This document shows positions 17,633 to 26,072 of a stretch of 64,000 nucleotides of DNA, piece by piece (positions within the stretch are counted from its first letter, which is position 1; every line of letters begins with the position of its first letter). This stretch comes from Paenibacillus sp. ACRRY (lineage in GTDB: Bacteria; Bacillota; Bacilli; Paenibacillales; Paenibacillaceae), in NCBI RefSeq assembly GCF_022346995.1, contig NZ_JAKRNM010000007.1:62001-126000 (forward strand), in the 5' to 3' direction. Under the pieces are notes generated by a model that made no database searches, was not told where the DNA came from, and saw nothing but the letters and a program-made list of their open reading frames with translations. The position numbers and the translations under genes are program-made.

Positions 17633-18618
17633 AACGGCTACGTATTGGTATGATTAGCTTCGCTCATTCTCATGCCTTCAGTTACTATCGTGAGCTTGGC
17701 ACGATTGAGAATGCAGAGGTCGTTGCCATCGCTGATGAGAACAGGGAGCGGGTTCAGAGTCTTCTTGAACACGGGCATCTCTCTTACTATGATGATTATC
17801 GCGATATGCTGAAGCTTCCTGAGATTGATGCCGTGATTATATGTTCAGAGAATGTGAATCATGCCAGCATGGTCAAGGATAGTGCCCGCGCGGGCAAGCA
17901 TGTTTTATGTGAAAAACCACTTGGAGTAGCTATGGATGAAATGAAGATTATGATCGAAATCTGTTCCAAATACGGGGTGCAGCTGATGACTGCATTCCCC
18001 TGCAGATATTTGCCTGCCGTTGTGGAGACGAAGAAGGCGCTGGAACGAGGAGACATAGGGCAAGTGGTTGCGGTTAAAGGATACAATCGCGGGACAGCAC
18101 CAGAGGGATGGTTTGTGGAGTCTTCTCTATCCGGCGGTGGAGCAATCTTGGATCATACGGTTCATATTGCTGATCTGCTTCGGTGGTTGTTTAAGCGGGA
18201 ACCGTTAGCGGTATATGCGGAGCAAGGGCACCTATTTCATGATCTGGAAGTGGAAGATTCGGGGATGGTGCATATCGAATTCGAACAGGGAATAATTGCG
18301 TTCATTGATACAAGCTGGTCGAGAAACCGGAACTATCCGTTCTGGGGAGATATGAAGCTGGATATCATCGGTACGGAAGGTGTCATACATATGGATGCTT
18401 TTGCACAGACGAATGAGGTATACAGCGATCTGGAGGATAAAGCAAGATGGAGCTACTGGGGAGAGCATATGAATTATTACATGCTGCAGGATTTCGTGGA
18501 TGCTCTTGTAGCTGAAAAAGGTGTTCCCGTGACCGGGGAAGATGGTTTGCTGGCCGCATCAATTGCTCTGGCTGCATATAAGTCGATCCGGAAAGAAGGC
18601 AAAGTAACGATGAAGTAA
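17629..18618 (+). CDS. Gfo/Idh/MocA family oxidoreductase (second of two)
   Basis: This 329-residue relative of the preceding gene has a degenerate N-terminal Rossmann turn (ISFAHSHAFSY instead of GxGxxG), the CEKPLG motif, and GGGAILDHTVHIADLLRW. The altered nucleotide loop is seen in some family branches, so it may still bind a nicotinamide cofactor. It starts at an ATGA overlap with the upstream gene and is the last gene before a terminator. Confidence 0.88.
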   Translation: MKRLRIGMISFAHSHAFSYYRELGTIENAEVVAIADENRERVQSLLEHGHLSYYDDYRDMLKLPEIDAVIICSENVNHASMVKDSARAGKHVLCEKPLGVAMDEMKIMIEICSKYGVQLMTAFPCRYLPAVVETKKALERGDIGQVVAVKGYNRGTAPEGWFVESSLSGGGAILDHTVHIADLLRWLFKREPLAVYAEQGHLFHDLEVEDSGMVHIEFEQGIIAFIDTSWSRNRNYPFWGDMKLDIIGTEGVIHMDAFAQTNEVYSDLEDKARWSYWGEHMNYYMLQDFVDALVAEKGVPVTGEDGLLAASIALAAYKSIRKEGKVTMK

Positions 18619-18674
18619 GAGAACGGACAAGGAGATCGGCACAGGCAATAATATATTGGTGAAACCTAAATTTT

Positions 18675-18729
18675 AGACCCGTAATGATGAGGAACGTCTG
18701 TAATGGATAACCTATCAGGGTCTTTTTGT
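18675..18729 (+). terminator. Terminator of the sugar ABC/dehydrogenase operon
   Basis: AGACCC pairs with GGGTCT around an inner imperfect stem and is followed by TTTTTG. It lies about 55 bases past the last operon gene. Confidence 0.7.
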
Positions 18730-18765
18730 TTTGACGAAATGATAATTTTTTACAGCGAGGGATAG

Positions 18766-18799
18766 TTGACAAAATTAGTTGTAACTAATATAGTTACAA
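18766..18799 (+). promoter_or_regulatory. Promoter with overlapping palindromic operator for the NmrA-like gene
   Basis: TTGACA (18766-18771) and TATAGT (18789-18794) are separated by 17 bp. A palindrome of 9-bp arms, TTGTAACTA and TAGTTACAA with a 3-bp centre (18779-18799), covers the -10 box and the end of the spacer. A repressor bound there would block the promoter. The symmetry suits dimeric winged-helix repressors such as the HxlR, MarR or Rrf2 types, but no such gene is adjacent. Confidence 0.7.
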
Positions 18800-18837
18800 T
18801 ATAAGTTATCCCACAAATCAAACTTAAAGGAGAGATT

Positions 18838-19482
18838 ATGATGAAAATCGGAATTATTGGCGCAACAGGTAAAGCAGGTAATTTAATCCTGAAAGAAGCA
18901 TCGAGCAGAGGCCATGAAGTAACTGCAATTGTACGTAATGCTTCCAAGGTGGAAGACAAAAGCTTGAACGTATTGGAGAAGGATGTATTTGATCTTACTT
19001 CACAGGATGCTCGAGCCTTCGATGTTATCGTGAATGCATTCGGCGCACCAGCCGGAAAAGAACATCTGCATGTGGAAGTGGGACAAGCTCTGATTAACAT
19101 CCTGAAAGATGCTCCTCAAACTCGCCTGATCGTAATAGGCGGGGCTGGCAGTCTGTTCACTGATGAGACGCACTCCCTGCGTGTCGTTGATGCGCCAGGG
19201 TTCCCTGATGCATACAAACCAACAGCAACAAACCAAGGAAAAAACCTGCAGGACCTGCAAGCATCCTCTGGAATTCAATGGACATTCCTCAGCCCGGCAA
19301 GCTTCTTCAATCCCGAGGGTGCACGCACTGGAAAATATCAAACGGGTAAAGATCACATCATTCTGAACAGTGAAGGCAAAAGCTACATCAGCTATGCAGA
19401 CTATGCCATTGCTCTTGTAGATGAAATTGAAAATGCAAAGCACAAAAATGAACGCTTTACTGTTGTAGGCGAAGCGAAATAA
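18838..19482 (+). CDS. NAD(P)-binding NmrA-like oxidoreductase (YwnB type)
   Basis: This 214-residue atypical SDR has N-terminal GATGKAGNLI and no classical YxxxK active site. It has the FLSPASFFNPEG region seen in YwnB and flavin-reductase-like relatives. AAAGGAGAG serves tandem ATG codons at 18838 and 18841. Its own promoter with a palindromic operator suggests stress-type repression. Exact substrate unknown. Confidence 0.85.
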   Translation: MMKIGIIGATGKAGNLILKEASSRGHEVTAIVRNASKVEDKSLNVLEKDVFDLTSQDARAFDVIVNAFGAPAGKEHLHVEVGQALINILKDAPQTRLIVIGGAGSLFTDETHSLRVVDAPGFPDAYKPTATNQGKNLQDLQASSGIQWTFLSPASFFNPEGARTGKYQTGKDHIILNSEGKSYISYADYAIALVDEIENAKHKNERFTVVGEAK

Positions 19483-19504
19483 ACCTGTTTAACCATGAAA
19501 CCGA

Positions 19505-19547
19505 AAACGGACGCCGATCATTCCAATAGATCAGTGTCCGTTTCTTT
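19505..19547 (+). terminator. Terminator after the NmrA-like gene
   Basis: AAACGGAC and GTCCGTTT form the outer stem with an inner GATC/GATC pairing, followed by TTTCTTTTAT. Confidence 0.8.
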
Positions 19548-19695
19548 TATTATAGAGATATGGATGTAGCAGGGGGCTAAAGACATGATGAGAAGCTGTT
19601 TAACGAGGGCCAGCGATGAAGCAGATTGCCTTTATTATCATTGGAGTATCATGTTGTATCAAGGTTTAATGCTGCGAATGAATTAAGTGTATGCT

Positions 19696-20199
19696 TTATG
19701 AATTCTCGGTGGATTTGGTGATATCTGTGGGCTCCACAATGGTCGCTGTATCCATACCATCAGCACCATCAACGGCATCGATGACACCAACAGCAAGAGT
19801 AGTCACTGCAGCCGCCGCCAGAAGATGCTTGGCACCAAGCTTCACTCGGTCCATATCTTCTTCTTTCATGCCTACGACAACATCTTTGCCACCGTTATAC
19901 ACATATTTGGCTGAAACGGCGACACCTTTTGCCGTATTGGTCACAGCATCTCCCAAATCAGCAAGTCCTGTCTCGACCGCGGCATCGTCTTTTCGAATGG
20001 CACCGCTGGCCAGGTCATATGTACCACTTGCTAATTGTCCTACCGTTTTCCCCGTGTTAATCGTAGCTTTCTCTACGCCGTTGCCAACCTCCTTAATGAA
20101 GGGGCTGCCTGCGATCTCACCGACAACCCTTACGCTGCCACCAAGTACTTTTCCGGTAACTTCCCCTGCGAACTGTCCTAATCCTTTTAAAAAGCTCAT
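19696..20199 (-). CDS. Glycine/alanine-rich hypothetical protein
   Basis: This 167-residue protein of no recognised family is rich in Gly, Ala, Val and Asp. It has repeated amphipathic stretches such as VTGKVLGGSVRVVGEIAG and a hydrophobic AAAAVTTLAVGVIDAV segment near the C-terminus. It has no clear signal peptide. A strong GAGGAGGTT site upstream supports a real gene. It lies alone between two other transcription units. Confidence 0.65.
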   Translation of the reverse strand: MSFLKGLGQFAGEVTGKVLGGSVRVVGEIAGSPFIKEVGNGVEKATINTGKTVGQLASGTYDLASGAIRKDDAAVETGLADLGDAVTNTAKGVAVSAKYVYNGGKDVVVGMKEEDMDRVKLGAKHLLAAAAVTTLAVGVIDAVDGADGMDTATIVEPTDITKSTENS

Positions 20200-20291
20200 C
20201 CCTGAACCTCCTCTAGAAACGATAAGTTCTCTTGTAGCTTATTATATTCGTATGCATGCCAAAAAACCAACGGTGTCAGCCCAGACATCGT

Positions 20292-20325
20292 AAAAAAGAC
20301 ACTGGCCCACCGGGGTCAGCGCCTT
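20292..20325 (-). terminator. Terminator of the GH53 galactanase gene
   Basis: On the minus strand GGCGCTG pairs with CAGTGTC through two G-U pairs and is followed by six T residues. The wobble pairs fit only this strand. It is just past the galactanase stop. Confidence 0.75.
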
Positions 20326-20344
20326 TTCGCATACTCGACCGGGT

Positions 20345-21394
20345 CTAGTCGATAAATCCTTCCATGACCACTGTCGGCATCATATTCGACTGCCAAGCGC
20401 CTTTGCCATAACCACCGTTATACCCTGGAGTAGCTTGCGGCTCCCAGTAAAAAATGCCTTTTCCTTTTCCGTTTGGCAGGTTGCGAATTTGATTTTTCAT
20501 GGCAGCCACGAAGCTTTTGCCTGCAGCAGCCTGGTTATTGTCCATGCCGATCTCGGAAATGATGATTTCTTTGCCGTAGCGATTGATCAGGTCTTTCGCA
20601 TTGTTCACCGTGTTCGTCACCGCTGTGTTCCAGCCGGAAGCCGAAGGATAGAGGGACATGGCAATCATATCGAAGTTAGCCCCATTATTGATTAATCCAC
20701 CAATATTCCATACATACAGTGCGTTATCGTCTCCGCCCGCCAGATGCACAATTGTTTTGGTTCCTGTGCTCATGGACTTGACGGCATTATGGCCCGTGTT
20801 CACCAGCCAAGCGTAATTTTTCATGTTCGTGGAAGCTTTGCCATCCTCCCATAACATGCCGTTGCTGGTTTCGTTTCCGATCTGCACCCAGTCAGGTGTT
20901 ACCCCTTTGCTTTGCATGGCCGTCATCACGTCACGTGTATGATTCCATACCGCATCCATCAGCTGTTGGAAGGTGTAATTTTTCCAGGCAGCCGGTTTGG
21001 TTTGTTGCCCAGGGTCAGCCCATGAATCGCTATAGTGTAAAGTCAACATGACGCTCATGCCTGCATTTTTGGCCCGCTGTGCCAAAGCTGCGGCGCGATC
21101 CTTATTCATATATCCGTTGCCATAATCATTGGACGGATTAACGAACACCCGAATACGAACCGAATTGATCTGATAATCGTTTTTCAAAATATCAATAATG
21201 TCACGCTGTACACCATTTTTGTCTTTCCACTTGTAACCTTGTGCTTCCATGCCCGGTACCCAACTGATATCTGCCCCTTTGGCGAAGCTGGGAGCAGCAC
21301 CGGCATGCTGACCTGCGGGCAGCATAATGGAAGTGAACAACAAAACGAAAACAAGGACAATCGAAGTTTTGTAACCCCTTACAAATCTGGCCAT
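20345..21394 (-). CDS. ganB: Secreted GH53 arabinogalactan endo-beta-1,4-galactanase
   Basis: This 349-residue enzyme would cut beta-1,4-galactan side chains of type I arabinogalactan. It has a cleavable signal peptide (about 1-33, ending AGAA). The GH53 barrel follows with GADISW, VRIRVFVNP, LTLHYSDSWADPGQQ, the acid/base Glu in IGNETSNGMLW and the nucleophile Glu in IISEIG. A ribosome site (GGGAGG) precedes the ATG. There is no carbohydrate-binding module and no ganSPQ importer next door, so it stands alone here. Confidence 0.93.
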   Translation of the reverse strand: MARFVRGYKTSIVLVFVLLFTSIMLPAGQHAGAAPSFAKGADISWVPGMEAQGYKWKDKNGVQRDIIDILKNDYQINSVRIRVFVNPSNDYGNGYMNKDRAAALAQRAKNAGMSVMLTLHYSDSWADPGQQTKPAAWKNYTFQQLMDAVWNHTRDVMTAMQSKGVTPDWVQIGNETSNGMLWEDGKASTNMKNYAWLVNTGHNAVKSMSTGTKTIVHLAGGDDNALYVWNIGGLINNGANFDMIAMSLYPSASGWNTAVTNTVNNAKDLINRYGKEIIISEIGMDNNQAAAGKSFVAAMKNQIRNLPNGKGKGIFYWEPQATPGYNGGYGKGAWQSNMMPTVVMEGFID

Positions 21395-21525
21395 TAAAAT
21401 ATTCCTCCCTGAATATTAGAATGAGTTGCAATCTAATTATAGGCGGGAGGGACTGTGCCGCTACAGGGTTCATTTCCAATATTTTGGTTGTTTTTTAAAC
21501 CACTCCTACACAAAAAAGGACAAAT
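21395..21525 (-). promoter_or_regulatory. Upstream region of the galactanase gene
   Basis: On the minus strand a TATAAT (21436-21441) lies about 40 bases upstream of the galactanase start. The matching -35 is weak, so an activator may be needed. Confidence 0.4.
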
Positions 21526-21552
21526 AAAAAAAGCCGTCCGAAGACGGCTTTT
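21526..21552 (-). terminator. Strong terminator with a UUCG tetraloop
   Basis: On the minus strand GCCGTC-TTCG-GACGGC is followed by seven T residues. The hyperstable C(UUCG)G loop indicates that the transcript runs on this strand. It closes the structured region at 21553-21690. Confidence 0.85.
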
Positions 21553-21690
21553 CTACCCGTGGCGCTTTTCAAAACCTTGATCCGTATCCCGCGCCTCCAC
21601 CAGTCTCATTTAATTTGAGCTAGTGGATCGGGTAAGGGACACGTTCAACATGTGATTAGAAATGTTGACGCACCTCCTTTCCTTGTGGCA
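21553..21690 (-). ncRNA. Candidate structured RNA upstream of the galactanase gene
   Basis: On the minus strand this stretch can fold into a hairpin CAACAT/ATGTTG, then a three-way junction. The junction is closed by TACCCG/CGGGTA and holds one arm CCACTAG/CTGGTGG (with a wobble pair) and one arm GGCGC/GCGCC. The UUCG terminator follows directly. A TATACT box upstream (about 21693) could be a -10. I do not recognise the family. It could be a small RNA or a 3' UTR or leader element. Confidence 0.45.
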
Positions 21691-21702
21691 AGAGTATACA
21701 AC

Positions 21703-21732
21703 ACCTAGTTTCGGAAAGCTAGTCTTTTTTTT
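21703..21732 (+). terminator. Plus-strand terminator-like hairpin
   Basis: CTAGTTT and GAAAGCTAG (approximately; one G-U pair) close a short loop and are followed by TCTTTTTTTT. It points out of the structured-RNA region on the opposite strand, so the region is bounded by outward-facing terminators. Confidence 0.65.
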
Positions 21733-21747
21733 CGTATGAACGCAAAA

Positions 21748-21975
21748 TTATTTTTCGGTCTGGAACATCGTAATATCTCGTGCATAATGACTCTTCGTTC
21801 CGTTCTCGTTACGAATACGCACGCTGTCTTCGCTGATCCGCTCCACAATCCCGCGACCCACTTCGCAATATACACCAGCCGGGTCTTCTTGCCATGCCGT
21901 TACGACACATTGGGACAGGGCGGCGGTGAAAAATTCTATATTTTTTTGTAACGTTCTAGGTTTATTCGATTTCAT
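21748..21975 (-). CDS. Small hypothetical protein (75 aa)
   Basis: The ATG at 21975 has AAAGGAG seven bases upstream, which supports this start over the longer frame beginning at 22035. The protein is basic at the N-terminus. Its C-terminal half reads like a small beta-barrel (GRGIVERISEDSVRIRNENG), similar in style to KOW or Sm-like folds, but I do not recognise the family. It is divergent from ppk, with the Pho box between them. Confidence 0.6.
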   Translation of the reverse strand: MKSNKPRTLQKNIEFFTAALSQCVVTAWQEDPAGVYCEVGRGIVERISEDSVRIRNENGTKSHYARDITMFQTEK

Positions 21976-22104
21976 TATATACTCCTTTAATAACGACGTA
22001 TTTGGAATAAGGACAGCAACCGGACCAAATCGCACTGTACCTCACTTTACTCTGTCTATTGCACTTTGTAAAGGGATGGAAAAAGTTATCGTCATGAGGT
22101 ATCA

Positions 22105-22143
22105 TTTACATAAATTTTACACTGCTTTTACACTGCGATGACG
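22105..22143 (+). promoter_or_regulatory. Pho box (PhoP binding site) upstream of ppk
   Basis: Three perfect TTTACA hexamers start at 22105, 22116 and 22127, and a degenerate ATGACG starts at 22138. All are separated by exactly 5 bp, giving an 11-bp period. This is the architecture of PhoP-phosphate direct repeats in Bacillus. TACAAT (22165-22170), a plausible -10, lies just downstream toward ppk. Confidence 0.75.
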
Positions 22144-22224
22144 CTTGTATCCAATCACGGATAGTACAATTATAGTAGAACCAACTAAACAAGGATTGAT
22201 ATGCAACACATTCGGAGGCCATAC

Positions 22225-24306
22225 ATGCATAGAGATATTAAAACAGGCAACTATGTTAACCGTGACTTAAGCTGGGTTGAATTTAATCGTCGTGTGCTTC
22301 AGGAGGCTCAGGATCCCACCACACCTCTGTTGGAACGGTTGAGATTCCTCGGAATTGTAGCCAGTAATCTGGACGAGTTCATGAGTGTAAGGGTAGCAGA
22401 GACGAAAGAGAAAATTAAAGCAGGGTTTACCCAAAAGGATTTCACAGGATACACCCCGTCCGGTTTGTATCGGAGATTGATCAAACGAACAGGTGCCATG
22501 GTGGCTGAGCAATATAAAACGTATCGGGAATTGATTCGCCTGCTCGCCAAAAAGGGAGTTGTTATACAAGAGTATAACGAGCTTAATGGAACCCAGCAAC
22601 GGGCAATGGATCAATATTTTCACGATATTATTTTCCCGGTACTAACACCCATGGCCGTGGACCAGAGTAGACCATTTCCACTGGTGCATAACAAATCGGT
22701 CTATCTGGCCGTGATGCTTCAGAAGGAAGAGGAGCAGGAGGATGAACCGTTTTTTGCGATTGTTCAGGTACCCTCCAATCTGCCGCGTGTCGTTCCCGTA
22801 CCTTTGCGTGCGAACAGCAAAAAGAAAACATTCATTTTAATAGAAGATCTAATTAAACATCATACACATACCCTGTTTAGCGGATATATTCCGCTGGCTG
22901 TCCAGGAATTCAGGCTAACCCGTAACGCGGACCTTTTCATTAATGAAGAGGAAGCGGAAGATTTGCTGGAAGCGATTGAGCAGGAACTGCGGCGCCGACG
23001 CCGGGGAGCTCCAGTGCGGCTTGAAGTATGCAAGGACTTTCGTTCGGATGCTCTGCTTGAGCTGCAGGAAGAATTTGAGATCCAGGATCCAGTATATGAG
23101 ATCGATGGTCCGCTGGATCTGAGTTTCCTGGCTGGATTTGTAGACAGCATCGAAGGCTTCTCTCACTTGAAATATAGCCCGGTCAAGCCAGTGTATCCAC
23201 CGGAATTTTTACCGCGGGAGAGCCATTTTGAACTGCTGCGCAAACGGGACGTACTTGTTCATCATCCTTATGAATCGTTTGAACCAGTCACTGATTTTGT
23301 CCTTGAAGCATCGGAAGATCCACGAGTCATGGCGATCAAGATGACATTGTACCGGGTAAACGGCGATTCACGTCTCATCCCGGCCTTGGCTCATGCAGCA
23401 GAGAGTGGCAAACAAGTGACCGTTGTGGTGGAGTTGAAGGCACGCTTTGATGAAGAACGTAATATTGCGTGGGCGCGTAAGTTGGAAAAGGCAGGCTGCC
23501 ACGTTGTATATGGTTTGGTTGGTTTGAAGACCCATGCAAAAATTATCCTTGTTGTGCGCAGGGAACAGAACGGATTAAGACGTTATGTGCACGTTGGAAC
23601 AGGTAACTATAACGAGAGTACGGCGAAGGTGTACACAGACGTAGGACTGTTCACCTCCAATCCGATCATTGGTGAAGATGCGTCGGAACTCTTTAATGAA
23701 ATAACTGGTTATTCGGGACCGAAGGCCATGCAGGCTTTCCGAGTTGCTCCGGATGGCATGAAGGATGAACTGTTTTCACTCATACGGAGAGAGACAGAAC
23801 ATGCGCTCAAGGGGAAACGGGCCCGCATTATTGCCAAAATCAACTCGTTATCTCATCAGGATATGATTGACGAATTATATGTTGCATCCCAGGCTGGTGT
23901 ACAGATCGATTTAATTGTCCGCGGGGTGTGCTGCCTTCGCCCAGGTGTTGAGGGACTCAGCGAAAATATTCGTGTAATCAGTATCGTGGATCGATTTTTG
24001 GAGCATTCTCGCCTGTTTTACTTTGAGAACAGCGGGAACCCGGATGTATATATATCCAGCGCAGACTGGATGACCCGGAATCTGAAACGGAGAATTGAAC
24101 TGATGTGCCCGGTATTTGACCCGTCACTCAAGAAGATGCTTGTCGACATCCTGAATTTGTCCCTGAATGACAATGTGAAGGCAAGGGAATTGATGCCTGG
24201 CGGCAATTATGTATTTGTGGAAAACGAAAAGCCCCCGCTGAGAAGTCAGACGGAGGCAATGGGCATTATTCCTTGGAAGCCTGCAGAGTGGAGTATGTCA
24301 ACTTAA
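22225..24306 (+). CDS. ppk1: Polyphosphate kinase 1
   Basis: This 693-residue enzyme makes polyphosphate from ATP. It begins NRDLSWVEFNRRVLQEA, as in PPK1. It has the catalytic phospholipase-D-like domain with the histidine-bearing GLKTHAKI and YVHVGTGNYN, and the C-terminal HSRLFYFENSG and SADWMTRNL. The ATG at 22225 follows CGGAGG; an in-frame ATG at 22201 has a weaker site. An upstream Pho box predicts induction by phosphate starvation. Its 3' end overlaps ppx by 41 bases on the opposite strand. Confidence 0.94.
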   Translation: MHRDIKTGNYVNRDLSWVEFNRRVLQEAQDPTTPLLERLRFLGIVASNLDEFMSVRVAETKEKIKAGFTQKDFTGYTPSGLYRRLIKRTGAMVAEQYKTYRELIRLLAKKGVVIQEYNELNGTQQRAMDQYFHDIIFPVLTPMAVDQSRPFPLVHNKSVYLAVMLQKEEEQEDEPFFAIVQVPSNLPRVVPVPLRANSKKKTFILIEDLIKHHTHTLFSGYIPLAVQEFRLTRNADLFINEEEAEDLLEAIEQELRRRRRGAPVRLEVCKDFRSDALLELQEEFEIQDPVYEIDGPLDLSFLAGFVDSIEGFSHLKYSPVKPVYPPEFLPRESHFELLRKRDVLVHHPYESFEPVTDFVLEASEDPRVMAIKMTLYRVNGDSRLIPALAHAAESGKQVTVVVELKARFDEERNIAWARKLEKAGCHVVYGLVGLKTHAKIILVVRREQNGLRRYVHVGTGNYNESTAKVYTDVGLFTSNPIIGEDASELFNEITGYSGPKAMQAFRVAPDGMKDELFSLIRRETEHALKGKRARIIAKINSLSHQDMIDELYVASQAGVQIDLIVRGVCCLRPGVEGLSENIRVISIVDRFLEHSRLFYFENSGNPDVYISSADWMTRNLKRRIELMCPVFDPSLKKMLVDILNLSLNDNVKARELMPGGNYVFVENEKPPLRSQTEAMGIIPWKPAEWSMST

Positions 24307-25792
24307 CGTCCCAAGCTTCTTCCAGATCCTTGGTGGCCTCTTCCAGGCCATGCATTTCCAGTAACGGCTCGGCTGAGCAGATGAGTTTGATCTGCAGCGA
24401 GCCGTTTTCTTTGTTTACACGTATCGCAGAGACTTGCTCTGAACGATGAATGGCCTCGGCTATGCGCAAGATGGAGCCTAGTCGGTGAGCGTGTCGTTCA
24501 TCCGAATCCTTCAGAATGTCCCGGTGCTTATTCAGCAGCTGGGGCGTTCTTTTTTTTGGATGATAATCGGCTGCAATAGCAGTCAGCACGGTCTCCCGGT
24601 GTGAAAGTCCGTATATGCCCGCATTCATGATCCAATACGCCGAGTGCTGGGGATAACGGAAATAATTGATTTGTTTTCCTGCCCCATGAAGCATGCAGGC
24701 TGTATACAAAATTCGTGCATCTGCTGGTTTGGGTGTGTCCCCATCCAATGCCTCATAGAGCACGGTTGCATCCTGATGGATTTGTTTCAACTTCTTCTCC
24801 GGAACTGGCGGGCCAAAATGAATAAAGTTGCGGATGCTGTCCTCAAGTGCAGTGGGAGCAGCTGGCCGGTAGGGCTCCATCAGATCACGCAGAATCCCGT
24901 CTCGGAGTCCCGCTCCGCTTACAACATAACGATCTCCTTGAATTATCTCAAAGACCGTTCTGAGAATCAGAACACCTGGCACAATGATGTCAGCACGGTC
25001 CTTTGCCAGACCAGGCACCTTTTTGCGCTGACCAGATGTCAGATAAGGCAGGGATTTGGACAGGTTCTCCATGGCTGAAGCGTTGATCTCATAGTGGTGG
25101 GTCAGTGGTAACGAGTATTGTGTTCTTTTTTGCTCAATTTTGGCCAGAGTACGCATGGTACCTCCGAGACCGATGAGCGGAAGGCCTGGATGCTGACGGA
25201 CCCAATCCTGATCTTTCAGTGCCTGAATGACATCATTGCACAGCGCAGCAACATGGGCTTCAGACCAGGAATCCTCCCCGCCATACCTGGCATGCGAGTT
25301 TACGGCACCGATGGGCAGAGAGATGCTGTGGAGTCTTTTGCGATCCCGAAATACGGTTACTTCGGTACTGCCGCCACCAATATCCACGACATAGCCATCT
25401 TGCAGGTCAATAGACTGAATAACCCCAAGAAAGCCGTAATACGCTTCCTGATCCCCGGAGGCACATTCGATCTCAAGTCCAGTCTCCTCTTCAAGCCAGC
25501 CAATGATCTGCGCAGCGTTGCGTGCATTGCGAATGGCAGCTGTTGCCGCAGCACGGATGACTTTCGTTTGGAATGCGTCACAAGTAGCCTTGAATTGCTG
25601 TAAGACCGTGATGGCTTGGTCTAGCGAATGACGCAGAATCTGTCCATCCTCTTCAACCACGTTGCTGAGGCGGGCAGCATATTTATCTTCATGAATGATC
25701 CGGTAAGCTCCTTCATGATCCAATTCGTAAATGACGAGACGAATGGAGTTGGAGCCAATATCGATAATGCCGAGAGTTCCTTTTGAGTTCAT
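24266..25792 (-). CDS. ppx: Ppx/GppA family exopolyphosphatase
   Basis: This 508-residue protein degrades polyphosphate or pppGpp. It has the ASKHA phosphate-binding motifs GIIDIGSNSIRLVIYE and VVDIGGGSTEV, LIGLGGTMRTL, and a C-terminal HD-like helical domain. The ATG at 25792 follows AAGGAG with good spacing. Facing ppk, it supplies the opposing activity. The convergent overlap means that full-length transcripts of each are antisense to the other. Confidence 0.93.
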   Translation of the reverse strand: MNSKGTLGIIDIGSNSIRLVIYELDHEGAYRIIHEDKYAARLSNVVEEDGQILRHSLDQAITVLQQFKATCDAFQTKVIRAAATAAIRNARNAAQIIGWLEEETGLEIECASGDQEAYYGFLGVIQSIDLQDGYVVDIGGGSTEVTVFRDRKRLHSISLPIGAVNSHARYGGEDSWSEAHVAALCNDVIQALKDQDWVRQHPGLPLIGLGGTMRTLAKIEQKRTQYSLPLTHHYEINASAMENLSKSLPYLTSGQRKKVPGLAKDRADIIVPGVLILRTVFEIIQGDRYVVSGAGLRDGILRDLMEPYRPAAPTALEDSIRNFIHFGPPVPEKKLKQIHQDATVLYEALDGDTPKPADARILYTACMLHGAGKQINYFRYPQHSAYWIMNAGIYGLSHRETVLTAIAADYHPKKRTPQLLNKHRDILKDSDERHAHRLGSILRIAEAIHRSEQVSAIRVNKENGSLQIKLICSAEPLLEMHGLEEATKDLEEAWDVKLTYSTLQASKE

Positions 25793-25817
25793 ATGCATCT
25801 CCTTCTAGACAGGTATT

Positions 25818-26072
25818 CTACCCAAGTTGCAGCAGGGCAGCCATGGCTTCCGGTGAACCTGGAGGGGTGGAGGAGAAGGGCGTGGTCAGCATTACCACAA
25901 TAATGAAGACAATGAAACAGGCAAACAGGATGCAGCTTACAGCAAAACCGCGATTGCGTTTCTTCATAAACAGCCGAATACCTGTAACGAAAAGAAGTAC
26001 TGTGACGGCGACCAGCACGATAGACATTGCGACATAGGCTACGCCATACAGTGATTTGAAAAATGCTTCCAT
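25818..26072 (-). CDS. Small membrane protein (84 aa)
   Basis: Two strong transmembrane segments (about 13-33 and 43-63) are separated by a basic loop KKRNRG. A proline/serine-rich tail follows. AAGGAG lies 12 bases upstream of the ATG. It is just upstream of ppx on the same strand and may be co-transcribed with it. No family recognised. Confidence 0.6.
   Translation of the reverse strand: MEAFFKSLYGVAYVAMSIVLVAVTVLLFVTGIRLFMKKRNRGFAVSCILFACFIVFIIVVMLTTPFSSTPPGSPEAMAALLQLG

Noticed and set aside
19585..19686. 33-codon ORF with a possible AGGGGG site
   Set aside because: Composition is not protein-like, there is no conserved pattern, and the tail has several alternative starts; probably chance.
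21605..21665. Leader-peptide-like frame on the minus strand inside the structured RNA (ending ...TRSTSSN)
   Set aside because: The AGGAGG there is well spaced only for an ATT codon, and the ATG is too far away. It remains possible but unsupported.
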